Part shown: positions 8,568-18,700 of the stretch, one piece after another
How positions within the stretch are numbered: position 1 is the stretch's first letter
How the letters are laid out: each line of letters opens with the position of its first letter
Source of the DNA: an uncultured Lachnospiraceae bacterium
GTDB lineage: Bacteria; Bacillota; Clostridia; Lachnospirales; Lachnospiraceae
Direction: 5' to 3'
Assembly: GCA_910583895.1 (NCBI GenBank)
Contig: CAJTYJ010000004.1
Location: forward strand, 24,466 to 88,465
Length of the DNA stretch: 64,000 bases
Notes under the pieces: model-generated
Databases searched by the model: none
What the model saw: the letters and a program-made list of their open reading frames with translations, nothing else
Told to the model about the DNA's origin: nothing
Program-made: the position numbers and the translations under genes

Positions 8568-9905
8568 ATGAACGAAACATACCAGGAGGGCAGCTCTTTA
8601 GATCTGCCTCAGATTAGTGTACCCATTTTTCCGCCATATGAATGGTGGGACCGGCTGTTTGCAGCAGTCTATTTGCTGGTTGGCTATCTGTTTATCTGTG
8701 TGGTCATCAGCTACGAGTTTGAACGGAACCTGGCACTTTTTACCATCTTTTACGGTGTCGTGGTGCTGGCATACTTAAGACAGAAGAAGATACATTCACC
8801 AAAAGAGAGCTGGTTCTGGTTTGCAGTTATGCTTGCGGTTGGGGTTTCTTATGCATTTTGGAGTGTCTTGTATCTTTTGCAGGTGCTGGCGCTTCTGGTG
8901 GTGGCGGCCTATTGGACATTGTCCGCGTCCGGAAGACTTCTGGACGCCGGCAGGACATCCGGCTGGGTTTTATTTGACGGCTGGAATGCGGGAATACTGG
9001 TTCCGTTTTGTAATTTTGGATGTCAGGTGCGGGTGCTCTTTGACCGGAAAACCAAAGAGGAGGACTCCGAACAGACAGGTTCGAAGTTCGGTGGGATTGC
9101 GCTTGGCGTCGTGCTGGCCCTGCCTCTGCTTATGATCATCCTGCCTCTTTTGTCGAGGGCGGATGCAGGATTCCAGTATCTGACGGGGAATCTGGCGGAT
9201 TACATCACGGAGCATTTGCTGACGATTATTGTGCGGATGCTGTTTGCAGTCCCGGTATCACTCTACCTGTTTGGGCTGATCTTCGGGGGAATTCATGGCA
9301 GAAACACCGATCGGATACAGGTGCCGGTCCTTGAAAAGATGTGCAGAGGGATCAGGGTGATTCCCGACACGGCAGTCTGTACCGCGCTTTTTGTTATTTG
9401 CCTTGTCTACTGCCTGTTCATTGGTCTGCAGGGACAATATCTGTTCTCTGCCTTTGCCGGGGTGCGGCCGGAGGGGCTGACTTATGCACAATATGCCAGA
9501 AGAGGGTTTTTTGAGCTGTGTCAGATCGGTGTATGGAATCTGGTTTTTACAGGCTGCGGAGGTGCTTTTGCCAGAACTGGCCAAAAACAACACAAAGGAC
9601 TGGGTTTTTTGACCGTCTTTTTGTCGGTGCTTACCCTCCTGCTGCTTGTAACAGCCATCAGCAAGATGGGGATGTACATGGATGTCTATGGACTGACCGT
9701 TCTGCGGATTTTACCGCTGATCTTCATGCTGTGGATGGGTGTGGTGTTCGTCTGCATCATATTGCGGCAGAGAAAAGAATTTCCCATGGTAAGAATCTGC
9801 GTGATGGTGGGAGCGTTCCTGTTCTGCCTGATCTGCGTCTGCCCCATAGAACACTGGGCAGATATGTATAATGTCTGGGCCTGGTCCAAAGGGCTGATTG
9901 TGTAA
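8568..9905 (+). CDS. DUF4173/DUF4153-like multi-pass membrane protein
   Basis: A 445-residue protein with about ten hydrophobic helices spread along its length. The segment TYAQYARRGFFELCQIGVWNL (about residues 305-325) is the hallmark of the DUF4173 family. The role is unknown. It follows the YozG-like regulator by 56 bp and has AAGGAAGGA upstream, so it probably belongs to the DUF2975 operon. The C-terminus is shorter than in many DUF4173 proteins, which often run past 500 residues. Confidence 0.75.
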   Translation: MNETYQEGSSLDLPQISVPIFPPYEWWDRLFAAVYLLVGYLFICVVISYEFERNLALFTIFYGVVVLAYLRQKKIHSPKESWFWFAVMLAVGVSYAFWSVLYLLQVLALLVVAAYWTLSASGRLLDAGRTSGWVLFDGWNAGILVPFCNFGCQVRVLFDRKTKEEDSEQTGSKFGGIALGVVLALPLLMIILPLLSRADAGFQYLTGNLADYITEHLLTIIVRMLFAVPVSLYLFGLIFGGIHGRNTDRIQVPVLEKMCRGIRVIPDTAVCTALFVICLVYCLFIGLQGQYLFSAFAGVRPEGLTYAQYARRGFFELCQIGVWNLVFTGCGGAFARTGQKQHKGLGFLTVFLSVLTLLLLVTAISKMGMYMDVYGLTVLRILPLIFMLWMGVVFVCIILRQRKEFPMVRICVMVGAFLFCLICVCPIEHWADMYNVWAWSKGLIV

Positions 9906-10164
9906 ATATGACGGATTCGGACTGTATTTCTGCCCTTTGAGTCAACCCGCTGGGGTCAGCAGTATTGCGGGACCAATGGGATTCGGACCATATCTCTGTT
10001 CTTTGGGTCATGCGCTGACTGCATTAAGGAATGTGATTTGGTAAAAGATGGTCCGCGCCGGGCTGCGCATTCCTGGTATGAATGTGGGAGGAGATGATTC
10101 CGGCGGCAGTACGGACGATAGATGCATCTGTATAGTTTAACAGAACAAAATGACAGATAGAAAC

Positions 10165-10205
10165 AGTGACAGGGCCTTTTTTCAGGGGCCAGGTCACTTT
10201 TTTTG
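10165..10205 (+). terminator. Intrinsic terminator after the DUF4173 gene
   Basis: AGTGAC (10165-10170) pairs with GTCACT (10193-10198), with an inner GGCC/GGCC stem, and is followed by eight T. It lies 260 bp after the stop; the stretch between shows two imperfect copies of a GGATTCGGAC-containing sequence but no gene. Confidence 0.7.
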
Positions 10206-10232
10206 ATTCTTAGTGTCAGAGATGATTATTTG

Positions 10233-10241
10233 TGGTATAAT
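10233..10241 (+). promoter_or_regulatory. Extended -10 promoter upstream of the repeat block and aat
   Basis: TGGTATAAT fits the extended -10 pattern TGnTATAAT. No good -35 box is seen. Transcription from here would cross the repeat block before aat. Confidence 0.45.
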
Positions 10242-10249
10242 GAACATAA

Positions 10250-10660
10250 ACAGGAAAGAAGCATCCGTTTATGCGTCAGGCAAGGAATGTGGATCAGGAA
10301 TCAAAGCATCATGACAGAATGAGCGCAGGCAGGAAGACGCATCAGCTCATGCGCCGGGCAGCAGGAATTGGTTATGGCTCAGCGAACCATGATACCATGA
10401 GCGTAAGCAGAATGAAAATATTGTTCATACGTCGGATGTGAAATACGGATCAGGAATCAAAGCATCATGACAGAATGAGCGTAGTCAGGAAAGAAGCATC
10501 CGTTCCTATGTCAGGCGGCAGGAATTGGTTATGACTCAGCGAACCAAGATCTCATGAACGTAAGTAAAATGAAAGAGTCAGCTCATGCGATGGATGTGAA
10601 ATACGAATCAGGAATCAAAGAGTTATGACAAAATGAGCGTAGTCAGGGAAGAAGCGTCAG
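10250..10660. repeat. Composite intergenic tandem repeat, period about 157 bp
   Basis: Two modules alternate. Module A (ATCAGGAATCAAAG then ATGACAGAATGAGCG) begins near 10291, 10447 and 10604. Module B (GCAGGAATTGGTTATG then CTCAGCGAACCA) begins at 10361 and 10518. The spacing between like modules is 156-157 bp. Copies are 80-95% alike by eye, the last being the most worn. No open frame spans the array, so it looks like non-coding repetitive DNA. Confidence 0.8.
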
Positions 10661-10764
10661 CTCACACGGTCGGGCATCGGATGCAGGTTACGTACCGCAG
10701 AATCATGGCCCCGGGGGAAGAACAGGGACAAATGCAGTGCTGTGCACAGAAAGAAGGAAAGAAT

Positions 10765-11430
10765 ATGCCAGTATATCAATTAAGAGAAAATGAGGTCAGT
10801 TTTCCAAGTCCGGAGCTTGCAGAGAAAGACGGACTGCTGGCGGTGGGAGGGGACCTGAGTGTGGACCGTCTGCTGCTTGGCTATTGTAACGGCATCTTTC
10901 CCTGGTATAACCCGGGAGAAGAGATCCTGTGGTGGTGTCCCAGGGAGCGGTTTCTTATTATGCCAGGAGAGATTCATATCTCCCATTCCATGAAAAAGTA
11001 TTTGAAAAAGCATCGGATCGAGGTCCGGCTGAACCGGGATTTTCAGGAGACGATGCACCGATGCCGGACGCTGCGGGAAGCAGAAGGTACCTGGATCGGA
11101 GACGATATGGAAGCCGCCTATCTGGCGCTTCATAAGGAGGGCTTTGCAGTCAGTGTGGAAGCCTATGAAGACGGAGAATTGTCCGGAGGGCTTTACGGAG
11201 TAGCCATTGGAAGGTGTTTTTTTGGAGAAAGCATGTTTTCTGAGAAGAAAAACGGCTCGAAAGCAGCTCTGATCGGTCTGGCTACGATTCTTCGTCAGAA
11301 AAATTTTGTGTTTATCGACTGCCAGTTTCACACAGAGCATTTAGAGAGCATGGGGGGACGGTATGTGAGCTGGGAGGAATATCGGGGACTTTTGGAAAAT
11401 ACAAAAGGAAATTATGAGAAAGAGGCCTGA
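10765..11430 (+). CDS. aat: Leucyl/phenylalanyl-tRNA--protein transferase
   Basis: The enzyme adds Leu or Phe from charged tRNA to the N-terminus of proteins starting with Lys or Arg, marking them for ClpAP-type breakdown (N-end rule). The 221-residue product shows the Aat hallmarks: FPSPELAEKDGLLAVGGDL near the N-terminus, then GIFPWYN, WWCPRERF, the GTWIGDDMEAAY block, the GLYGVAIGRCFFGESMFS core and IDCQFHTEHLESMGG. The frame is open 132 bp further up, but the ATG at 10765 has AAGGAA just upstream and gives the normal family N-terminus. Aat is best known from Proteobacteria, so its presence here is worth noting. Confidence 0.93.
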   Translation: MPVYQLRENEVSFPSPELAEKDGLLAVGGDLSVDRLLLGYCNGIFPWYNPGEEILWWCPRERFLIMPGEIHISHSMKKYLKKHRIEVRLNRDFQETMHRCRTLREAEGTWIGDDMEAAYLALHKEGFAVSVEAYEDGELSGGLYGVAIGRCFFGESMFSEKKNGSKAALIGLATILRQKNFVFIDCQFHTEHLESMGGRYVSWEEYRGLLENTKGNYEKEA

Positions 11431-11546
11431 AAGAAACCTATATTTACAGTGGTTATATTCACGAATTTCAAGGAAGGCCACATCATATGGTTTACAGGAG
11501 ACGCAGATCAGAGCTTTATGAAACAGTAGGCAAACCAATACTTTTG

Positions 11547-11555
11547 TGATATAAT
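11547..11555 (+). promoter_or_regulatory. Extended -10 promoter of the surface protein gene
   Basis: TGATATAAT fits TGnTATAAT. The -35 region 17 bp upstream is poor. A CGGA-loop hairpin (11572-11589) falls in the start of the predicted transcript. Confidence 0.5.
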
Positions 11556-11571
11556 GTTCGCAGACTTTTCA

Positions 11572-11589
11572 GAATGAGCGGACTCATTC
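11572..11589. repeat. Small hairpin with CGGA loop
   Basis: GAATGAG and CTCATTC form a perfect 7-bp stem around the loop CGGA. Two related hairpins with the same loop core are found at 23298-23320 and 23392-23411. Confidence 0.6.
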
Positions 11590-11672
11590 GGCGGGCAGTG
11601 GACAATACACACGGACACGAATGCCCGTGATTTTGGATAAATAAGACAGGTATGGAGGAAGCAGAGCGTACG

Positions 11673-14600
11673 ATGAAAGTGTGGAACAGAAAGTGGAGAG
11701 GATTTATACTGGTAGTTGCATTTGTGCTTTTTGCCGGGAATGCATTGCATCCGGTCGTATCAAAGGCGGCAGAGACAGAGAACAATGCCGGGATATCAGA
11801 GATCAAAAAGGCAAATCCGTCAAAGGTAAATAAGAATACGAACACTTCCGGGAACACCGAAGGAGCGGACAGTACGGAGGGAACCGGAGATACGGAGGAT
11901 GGCAGCACGAATCCGGGAGAGACACAAAGTCCTGAGAATCCCGGCGCGCCGAAGGATCCGGGAACAACCGAAGATCCAGGCAGTTCCGGAAATCCGGAAG
12001 ATCCCAAAACAGAAGACACAAAGGATCCGGCAACGCCTACGAACCCTGACACGGACAACACTCAGAATCCGGGAACTTCTGGAGACGGGCAGACTCCCGG
12101 CGGGTCCCAGGGCGGACAAAATCCAGGGACAACGGAGAATCCGGACGGAACCACAGGCGGAAATGAGAACACAGGAGGGACCACGAACCCCGATGAAAAC
12201 ACAGGTGGAGACGGGGACAACAGCGGCGGAAATGGATCTGGAAACGGAGACAACAGCAGCGGAGACGGAACTGGAGACGGGAACAACAGCGGCGGGAATG
12301 GGTCCGGAGACGGGGACAACAGCGGTGGAGACGGAACCGGAGACGGGAACAACAGCGGCGGGAATGGAACCGGAGACGGAGACAACAGCGGCGGGAATGG
12401 GTCCGGAGACGGAGACAACAGCGGCGGAGACGGAACCGGAGACGGGGACAACAGCGGCGGAAATGGATCCGGAGACGGGACCGGCGGCACAGAGAATACA
12501 GAGGGAAATATCCAGATCGGTGGTGACAAGTTTTCGACCATGAAAGAAGCGTGGGCGGCGGCTGCGTCGGGTGCTGTGATTGAACTATCAGGACCTGTGA
12601 CCACAAGGATTTCTTCATCCGCTTCTACCGATGCAGTCATCAAAAGTGAGAAAGACATCACTTTGGATTTAAACGGCTATACATGGACCTTCCAGACAAC
12701 TTCCACCAGCCGCAGTTCGTCCGGAGCGCCGGATCTGATTGAGGTCAGCAACGGGACTTTGACGGTAAAGGACAGCGGATCAGGCGGAAGGATCGTCTAC
12801 AGTGGCAGCGGAAATTATACGGGTGCCTGTCTCTATGCGGCAGGCGGGAAAATAAAGATTGAAAGCGGTACCTTATCATCGAATGTGTCTGCGCCTGTCT
12901 ACATTGGAGGCGGAGATGTAGAGATCACAGGAGGAACCTTCCAGAACACAAAATCGGGCAATGCGATCACGATGAACAGCGGAAGACTGCGTATGTCCGG
13001 AGGAGAAGTGGCATCCGGAAGCCTGACGGTGGAGAAAAAGGATGCAGATGTCGCGCTTACAGGCGGAACTTTTGCCCAGATCAAGACCAGTGACGGAGCA
13101 GTTAAGGATGTTCTGGGCAGCGGATATAGTTATCGGAAGTCTTCCACCGGCGGCACCGGGGCCTGGATTACCGACCTCAATCAGCTGGAAGCTTCGGCGA
13201 TTGCCAATGTGCAGGTGGACAGCAAGCCCATTGGATCTGTATCACTGACTGCCGCTTCCGGAGGAACTAATGTATCAAGCGGAGAAACGGTAAGTTTCAG
13301 TTATGCAGGAGACAAAAAATATGACCTGACTGCACAGGTTTCCGGAACAAGCGGCAGCTCTGCCTCCATCCAGTGGGCATGCAGCTACAATGACGGCGAG
13401 CGGAAAACACTGGCCAATGCTTCGGGAACTTCGTATTCGTTTTCCAACAACAGTCCTGCAGGCAAATACAGTTATTATGCAGGTGCAACGGTCAATGATT
13501 ATACGGAGTGGTCCCCTGCCTTTACGATTACGATCACTCCGCTGGACAACGGAGCCATCGAGAACAAATCCGGGGCAGCCGGATTTCCGACGCAGTATAC
13601 ATACGGCGATCCCATCAATCAGCCCGCGGACGGAAGCCAGTATTTTAACCTGATCAACGGACCGGGAGCAGACGTAAAATTAAGCTGGAATTATACCTGG
13701 TACAAAAACAGTGTGGATGAGTCCAATAAGGTCACTCCTACTGACGCAGGCAATTATATTTTAAAAGTGGATGCGTCGGATGCGCCCAATTATACGGCTT
13801 CCGGTACAATTCCGGTGACCATCAGTCCGCGGACCATCACTCCGAAGGTGGAGGGAACTACTACCAAAGTATATGACGGCACCGCAGAGGTAAAAGACGC
13901 AAAGATCGTCCTGGAGGGCCTGCTTGCTTCGGACAGCGGACGTGTCGCTGCCCAGGCTTCCTCTTTCGCTTACAACAGTGCCAATGCCAGTGCGGCCAGC
14001 CAGATTGTGGCGACGGATATCAAGCTGACCGGAGAGGGGGCTTCCAACTATACGTTAAGCAGCACCCAGGCCAGCATTCCGGGAACGATCACGAAGGCGA
14101 AACTGCTTTTGAAGATCAGTGTGGAACCAAGCACCCAGAAAGTCAATCGTCCGGTGAGCGTGTCGGTGACGGCCTCCTACAGCGACAGCACGCCCATGGA
14201 CAATGACGGACTGAAAGCAGAAAATATTCTGCTGACGGTATCCGGCAGAAATGATACAGAAGAAGCCCACTCGCTTGCCATGGAGGCGGCGCCCGGGCAG
14301 TACGGGGTGTACCGGACCAGCTACACGACAGCGGTGAAAGGAGATAAGACCTTTGAGGCCGTGATCGTGGGAAATGACAATTATGAGGTCAGCAACGCGG
14401 CCAGCGACAACAGCCTGACCATGATGGACAAAACCGCTACCACCATGACCCTGACTGCCGGCAAGCAGGAAGGAATCACATACGGAGATTCGGTCAAATT
14501 TACGGCTGCTGTTTCCAGAGCGGATGAGGACGATACAGATGCCTTTACCGGAAACGTACAGTTCTATGTGGACAGCGTGGAGAGCGGGAATAAAGTAGGA

Positions 14601-15689
14601 TCTGTACAGCCGGTTACTTCCTCGGGAGAAAAAGTCAGCGTTACGGTGGACCACAAGAAACTGACAGCGGGAGAACACAAGATCCTGGCGGTATTTACAG
14701 CCAATTCTTCCTTTGAAGATGCCACGGCAGAAGTTGCTGTCTCCGTGGAGAAAAAGCAGCTTACCTGGGATGTGTCCGGGCTGTCTGCCTCAAAATCGGC
14801 AGGAACAGCCGGAGAGGTGACGGTCTACGGAGAGCTGAAGCTGGAAGGACTTTTAGAAGATGATGAAGTGACAGTCAAACAGCCGGATGTCATCAAGACC
14901 AAGGGACTGAAATCGGCGGAGGCCGGAAGTTTTAAAGTCACGGTGGTCCCCGGAGAGGGAGAGTGGGAGTTTGATCCTAAAGATCCAAAGAATTATGCGC
15001 TGCCGGAGGAGGAACCGCAGATTACAGCCAAGGTCAACGGATTGAAAGAACTTCCCAACCCGCCGGAGGCTGTGGACGGCAAGACGTTCAAACTGGTGAT
15101 GGAAGAGGGAATTTCTTCCGTACCGGAGGGGCTTAGGAACACCAGCTTTGACACACCGGTAAAGATTGAACAGGAGTTAAAGCGGGTTCTGACCGAATCC
15201 GGAGTTTACAAAGAGGAAAATACGGCGGTCTATGATGTGGTTCTGCAGGTCAGCACCGACGAAGGGGCAACCTGGCAGGTGGCAGATTACACGAATTTCC
15301 CGGCAGGGGGACTGAAAGTGACGATGCCTTATCCAAGTGGAACCGGAAGATATACCAATAACTTTGCAGCTGCCCATATGTTCTCAACCAGCTATTTTGG
15401 CAAAACCTCCGGCAATGTGGAACTTCCCGCAATCCGCAAGACAGACAACGGGATGGAGTTTACAGTCACCGGCCTGTCGCCGATTGCACTGGCATGGAGT
15501 GACCCGGCAGACGGCGGTGTCAATCCAGGCAGAGGAGGAGGATCTTCCGGAGGAATCCAAATCGGCGGTGCAGCTACGGGAGATGGAAGTCCGATTCTTC
15601 TGTATGCTGGTCTGGCAGGTGCCTCAGCTCTGGTGCTGATGGTGTTTGTGGTAGTTCGGTCACGCAGCAAGAAGAAAAAAAGAAGATAA
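11673..15689 (+). CDS. Large repeat-rich surface protein with YDG and Ig-like domains
   Basis: A 1338-residue secreted protein. A signal peptide (basic start, hydrophobic core, cut probably after VVSKA near residue 30) leads into a Pro/Thr/Gly/Asp-rich stalk (about 50-175). Next come about eight 11-residue Gly/Asp/Asn repeats (about 178-270), a beta-helix-like region (about 275-490), YDG/MBG-type repeats (around TTKVYDGTAEV, about 690-810) and a bacterial Ig-like domain (about 920-1035). The C-terminus has AATGDGSP, a membrane helix and the tail RSRSKKKKRR, shaped like a sortase signal but without LPxTG. I chose the ATG at 11673 because the signal peptide starts there and GGAGG lies upstream, though 14 bases away; ATG 11652 is the alternative. 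It likely acts in adhesion or as wall scaffold. Confidence 0.8.
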   Translation: MKVWNRKWRGFILVVAFVLFAGNALHPVVSKAAETENNAGISEIKKANPSKVNKNTNTSGNTEGADSTEGTGDTEDGSTNPGETQSPENPGAPKDPGTTEDPGSSGNPEDPKTEDTKDPATPTNPDTDNTQNPGTSGDGQTPGGSQGGQNPGTTENPDGTTGGNENTGGTTNPDENTGGDGDNSGGNGSGNGDNSSGDGTGDGNNSGGNGSGDGDNSGGDGTGDGNNSGGNGTGDGDNSGGNGSGDGDNSGGDGTGDGDNSGGNGSGDGTGGTENTEGNIQIGGDKFSTMKEAWAAAASGAVIELSGPVTTRISSSASTDAVIKSEKDITLDLNGYTWTFQTTSTSRSSSGAPDLIEVSNGTLTVKDSGSGGRIVYSGSGNYTGACLYAAGGKIKIESGTLSSNVSAPVYIGGGDVEITGGTFQNTKSGNAITMNSGRLRMSGGEVASGSLTVEKKDADVALTGGTFAQIKTSDGAVKDVLGSGYSYRKSSTGGTGAWITDLNQLEASAIANVQVDSKPIGSVSLTAASGGTNVSSGETVSFSYAGDKKYDLTAQVSGTSGSSASIQWACSYNDGERKTLANASGTSYSFSNNSPAGKYSYYAGATVNDYTEWSPAFTITITPLDNGAIENKSGAAGFPTQYTYGDPINQPADGSQYFNLINGPGADVKLSWNYTWYKNSVDESNKVTPTDAGNYILKVDASDAPNYTASGTIPVTISPRTITPKVEGTTTKVYDGTAEVKDAKIVLEGLLASDSGRVAAQASSFAYNSANASAASQIVATDIKLTGEGASNYTLSSTQASIPGTITKAKLLLKISVEPSTQKVNRPVSVSVTASYSDSTPMDNDGLKAENILLTVSGRNDTEEAHSLAMEAAPGQYGVYRTSYTTAVKGDKTFEAVIVGNDNYEVSNAASDNSLTMMDKTATTMTLTAGKQEGITYGDSVKFTAAVSRADEDDTDAFTGNVQFYVDSVESGNKVGSVQPVTSSGEKVSVTVDHKKLTAGEHKILAVFTANSSFEDATAEVAVSVEKKQLTWDVSGLSASKSAGTAGEVTVYGELKLEGLLEDDEVTVKQPDVIKTKGLKSAEAGSFKVTVVPGEGEWEFDPKDPKNYALPEEEPQITAKVNGLKELPNPPEAVDGKTFKLVMEEGISSVPEGLRNTSFDTPVKIEQELKRVLTESGVYKEENTAVYDVVLQVSTDEGATWQVADYTNFPAGGLKVTMPYPSGTGRYTNNFAAAHMFSTSYFGKTSGNVELPAIRKTDNGMEFTVTGLSPIALAWSDPADGGVNPGRGGGSSGGIQIGGAATGDGSPILLYAGLAGASALVLMVFVVVRSRSKKKKRR
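12205..12490 (+). repeat. Coding tandem repeats, 33-bp units
   Basis: About eight 33-bp units encode 11-residue repeats that alternate between GNGSGDGDNSG and GDGTGDGNNSG forms. Units differ mostly by single bases. Copy number is likely to vary between strains by slippage. Confidence 0.85.
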
Positions 15690-15724
15690 GTAAGTCATAC
15701 ACGATAAAATGGAGGTAAGAAAAC

Positions 15725-18700
15725 ATGGTTAGACGCGTCTATGTGGAGAAAAAAGAGGCATTTGCCGTCAAGGCAAAGGAACTGAAGGAGGAGATCAAAG
15801 GCTATCTCGGGATTCAGACCGTGACAAATGTCCGGGTGCTGATCCGCTATGATGTGGAGAAGATTACCGAGGAGACTTTTGAGCAGGCGTGTAAGACCGT
15901 GTTCAGTGAGCCGCCCGTGGATGTTTTATATAAGGAAAGTTTTGAGGCGGCTGAAGGTGCAGCTGTGTTCGGCGTGGAGTATCTGCCGGGGCAGTTTGAC
16001 CAGAGAGCAGATTCTGCCGTACAGTGTGTGCAGTTTTTGAATTCTTCCGAGGAGCCGGTGATCCGCACGGCGATTGTGTATGTGATGGAAGGGGGTGTGA
16101 CCCCGGAAGAACTTGCCTCCATCAAGGCTTTCTGCATCAATCCGGTGGATTCAAGAGAGACCGATATGGTAAAGCCGGAAACTTTGGTGACGGTCTTTGA
16201 GGAGCCTGAGGATGTGAAGATCTTTGCAGGTTTCCGGGATATGGCGGAGGGTGTCCTCAAAGAATTGTATGATTCTTTGAATCTGGCCATGACTTTTAAA
16301 GATTTTCTGCATATCCGGAATTATTTTCAGAAAGAAGAGAAGCGGGATCCTTCCATGACAGAGATTCGGGTGCTGGATACCTACTGGTCCGATCACTGCC
16401 GGCATACCACCTTCTCTACAGAGCTGACAGAGGTGTCCTTTGCAGACGGATATTACCGGACGCCGATCGAGGATACCTACCGTCGGTATCTTGCAGACCA
16501 CGAAGAGATCTTCGCGGGCAGAGAGGATAAATTTGTCTGTCTGATGGATCTGGCTTTGATGGCCATGAGAAAGCTGAAAAAAGAAGGGAAGCTGGAAGAC
16601 CAGGAAGAATCCGATGAGATCAACGCCTGTTCCATTGTGGTTCCGGTGGAGATTGACGGCCAGACGGAAGAGTGGCTGGTGAATTTTAAAAACGAAACCC
16701 ATAACCATCCCACAGAGATCGAACCTTTTGGCGGTGCGGCAACCTGCCTTGGAGGTGCGATCCGGGATCCGCTCTCCGGGCGTACCTATGTCTATCAGGC
16801 CATGCGGGTAACTGGTGCGGCGGATCCGACCGTGCCGGTGTCTGAGACCATGAAGGGAAAACTGCCTCAGAAAAAGCTGGTCCGGGGAGCAGCAGGGGGG
16901 TACAGTTCTTATGGCAATCAGATCGGACTTGCCACGGGGTATGTCAAAGAGATCTACCATCCGGACTATGTGGCTAAGCGGATGGAGATTGGAGCTGTCA
17001 TGGGCGCGGCTCCGAGAAAGGATGTGATCCGGGAGACTTCCGATCCGGGAGATATCATTATCCTGCTTGGAGGGCGCACCGGACGGGATGGCTGCGGCGG
17101 AGCGACAGGTTCCTCCAAGGTACACACAGAGGCTTCCATTGAGACCTGCGGTGCGGAGGTGCAGAAAGGAAATGCACCTACGGAGCGGAAGATTCAAAGA
17201 CTGTTCCGCCGCCCGGAAGTCACCCGGCTGATCAAAAAATGCAACGATTTTGGTGCCGGCGGCGTGTCGGTGGCCATCGGAGAACTGGCAGACGGGCTTC
17301 TTGTCAACTTGGACAAGGTGCCGAAAAAATATGCAGGTCTTGACGGAACCGAGATCGCCATCTCCGAGTCTCAGGAGCGTATGGCTGTGGTGGTGGATCC
17401 CAAACATGTGGACGAATTTATGGGATATGCCAAAGAGGAGAATTTAGAGTCTGTCTGCGTGGCAGAAGTGACCGAGTCTCCAAGACTGGTTTTGATGTGG
17501 AGAGGGAAAGAGATCGTCAATCTTTCCCGTGCTTTTCTGGATACCAACGGCGCGCACCAGGAGACCAAGGTGGCCGTGGATATGCCGTCAGAGGAGCAGA
17601 AATATTTTGAAAGAAAAGAAGTGGGCGATGTCCGGGAGGCATGGCTGAGTACCCTGAAAGATCTGAACGTATGTTCGCAGAAAGGCCTGGTGGAGATGTT
17701 CGACGGCTCCATCGGCGCAGGCAGTGTTTTTATGCCTTACGGAGGCCGGTACCAGCTGACGGAGACCCAGACCATGGTGGCAAAACTTCCGGTGCTCAAA
17801 GGCCGCACGGACACGGTTACCATGATGAGTTATGGTTTTGACCCGTATCTGTCCAGCTGGTCTCCCTATCACGGTGCTGTCTATGCGGTATTAGAGTCCG
17901 TGGCAAAGATCGTGGCTTCCGGCGGAGATTACCGGAAAATCCGCTTTACTTTCCAGGAATATTTCCGGAGAATGACCGAGGATCCCCATCGCTGGAGCCA
18001 GCCCTTTGCGGCGCTTCTGGGAGCGTACAGCGCACAGCTTGGCTTTGGACTTCCCTCCATCGGAGGAAAGGACAGCATGTCCGGCAGCTTCAATGAGATC
18101 GACGTGCCGCCCACACTGGTTTCCTTTGCGGTGGATGTGGCCAGTTACCGTCACCTGATCACGCCGGAGCTGAAAAAAACCGGCAATAAACTGGTGCTCT
18201 TGAAGATTGACCGGGACGATTATGACCTTCCGGATTATGGACAGGCCATGGATCAGTACGGGAAATTTTTCGAGGATATAAAGGCGGGCAGGATTGTTTC
18301 TGCCTATGCGCTGGATGCCCACGGCATTGTGGCGGCGGTCAGCAAAATGGCTTTCGGCAACCGGCTCGGGGTGAAGCTGGAGCACAGTCTGGACCCGAGG
18401 GATGCCTTTGCACCGGCCTTCGGAGGAATTGTGGCAGAAGTGCCGGACGGAAAAGTGGGACAGCTTTCCATTACCTATACCCTGATCGGAGAGGTGACCG
18501 AGAGCGGATTTTCCTATGGGAATGCGTCTGTCACCATGGAAGAAGCGCTGGAGGCCTGGACCGGAACTTTGGAAAAAGTGTTCCCGACGAAGGCGGTACA
18601 GAACAAGGAGCTTTTGGATACTCCAGTTTATCATACCAGCAGTATCTATGTATGCAGGCACAAAGTGGCAAGACCCACCGTCTTTATTCCGGTATTTCCG

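Noticed and set aside
12037..12661. Arg/Cys-rich minus-strand ORFs opposite the 33-bp repeats
   Set aside because: They are just other-frame readings of the repeats; the plus-strand frame has a signal peptide and domains on both sides.
15690..15724. purL as part of an operon with the surface protein
   Set aside because: The gap is only 35 bp, but there is no functional tie; with no terminator or promoter visible the link stays unproven, so I do not claim it.
16151..17407. A 418-codon minus-strand ORF antisense to purL
   Set aside because: Shadow of the purL codon pattern; no ribosome site and no recognisable domain.
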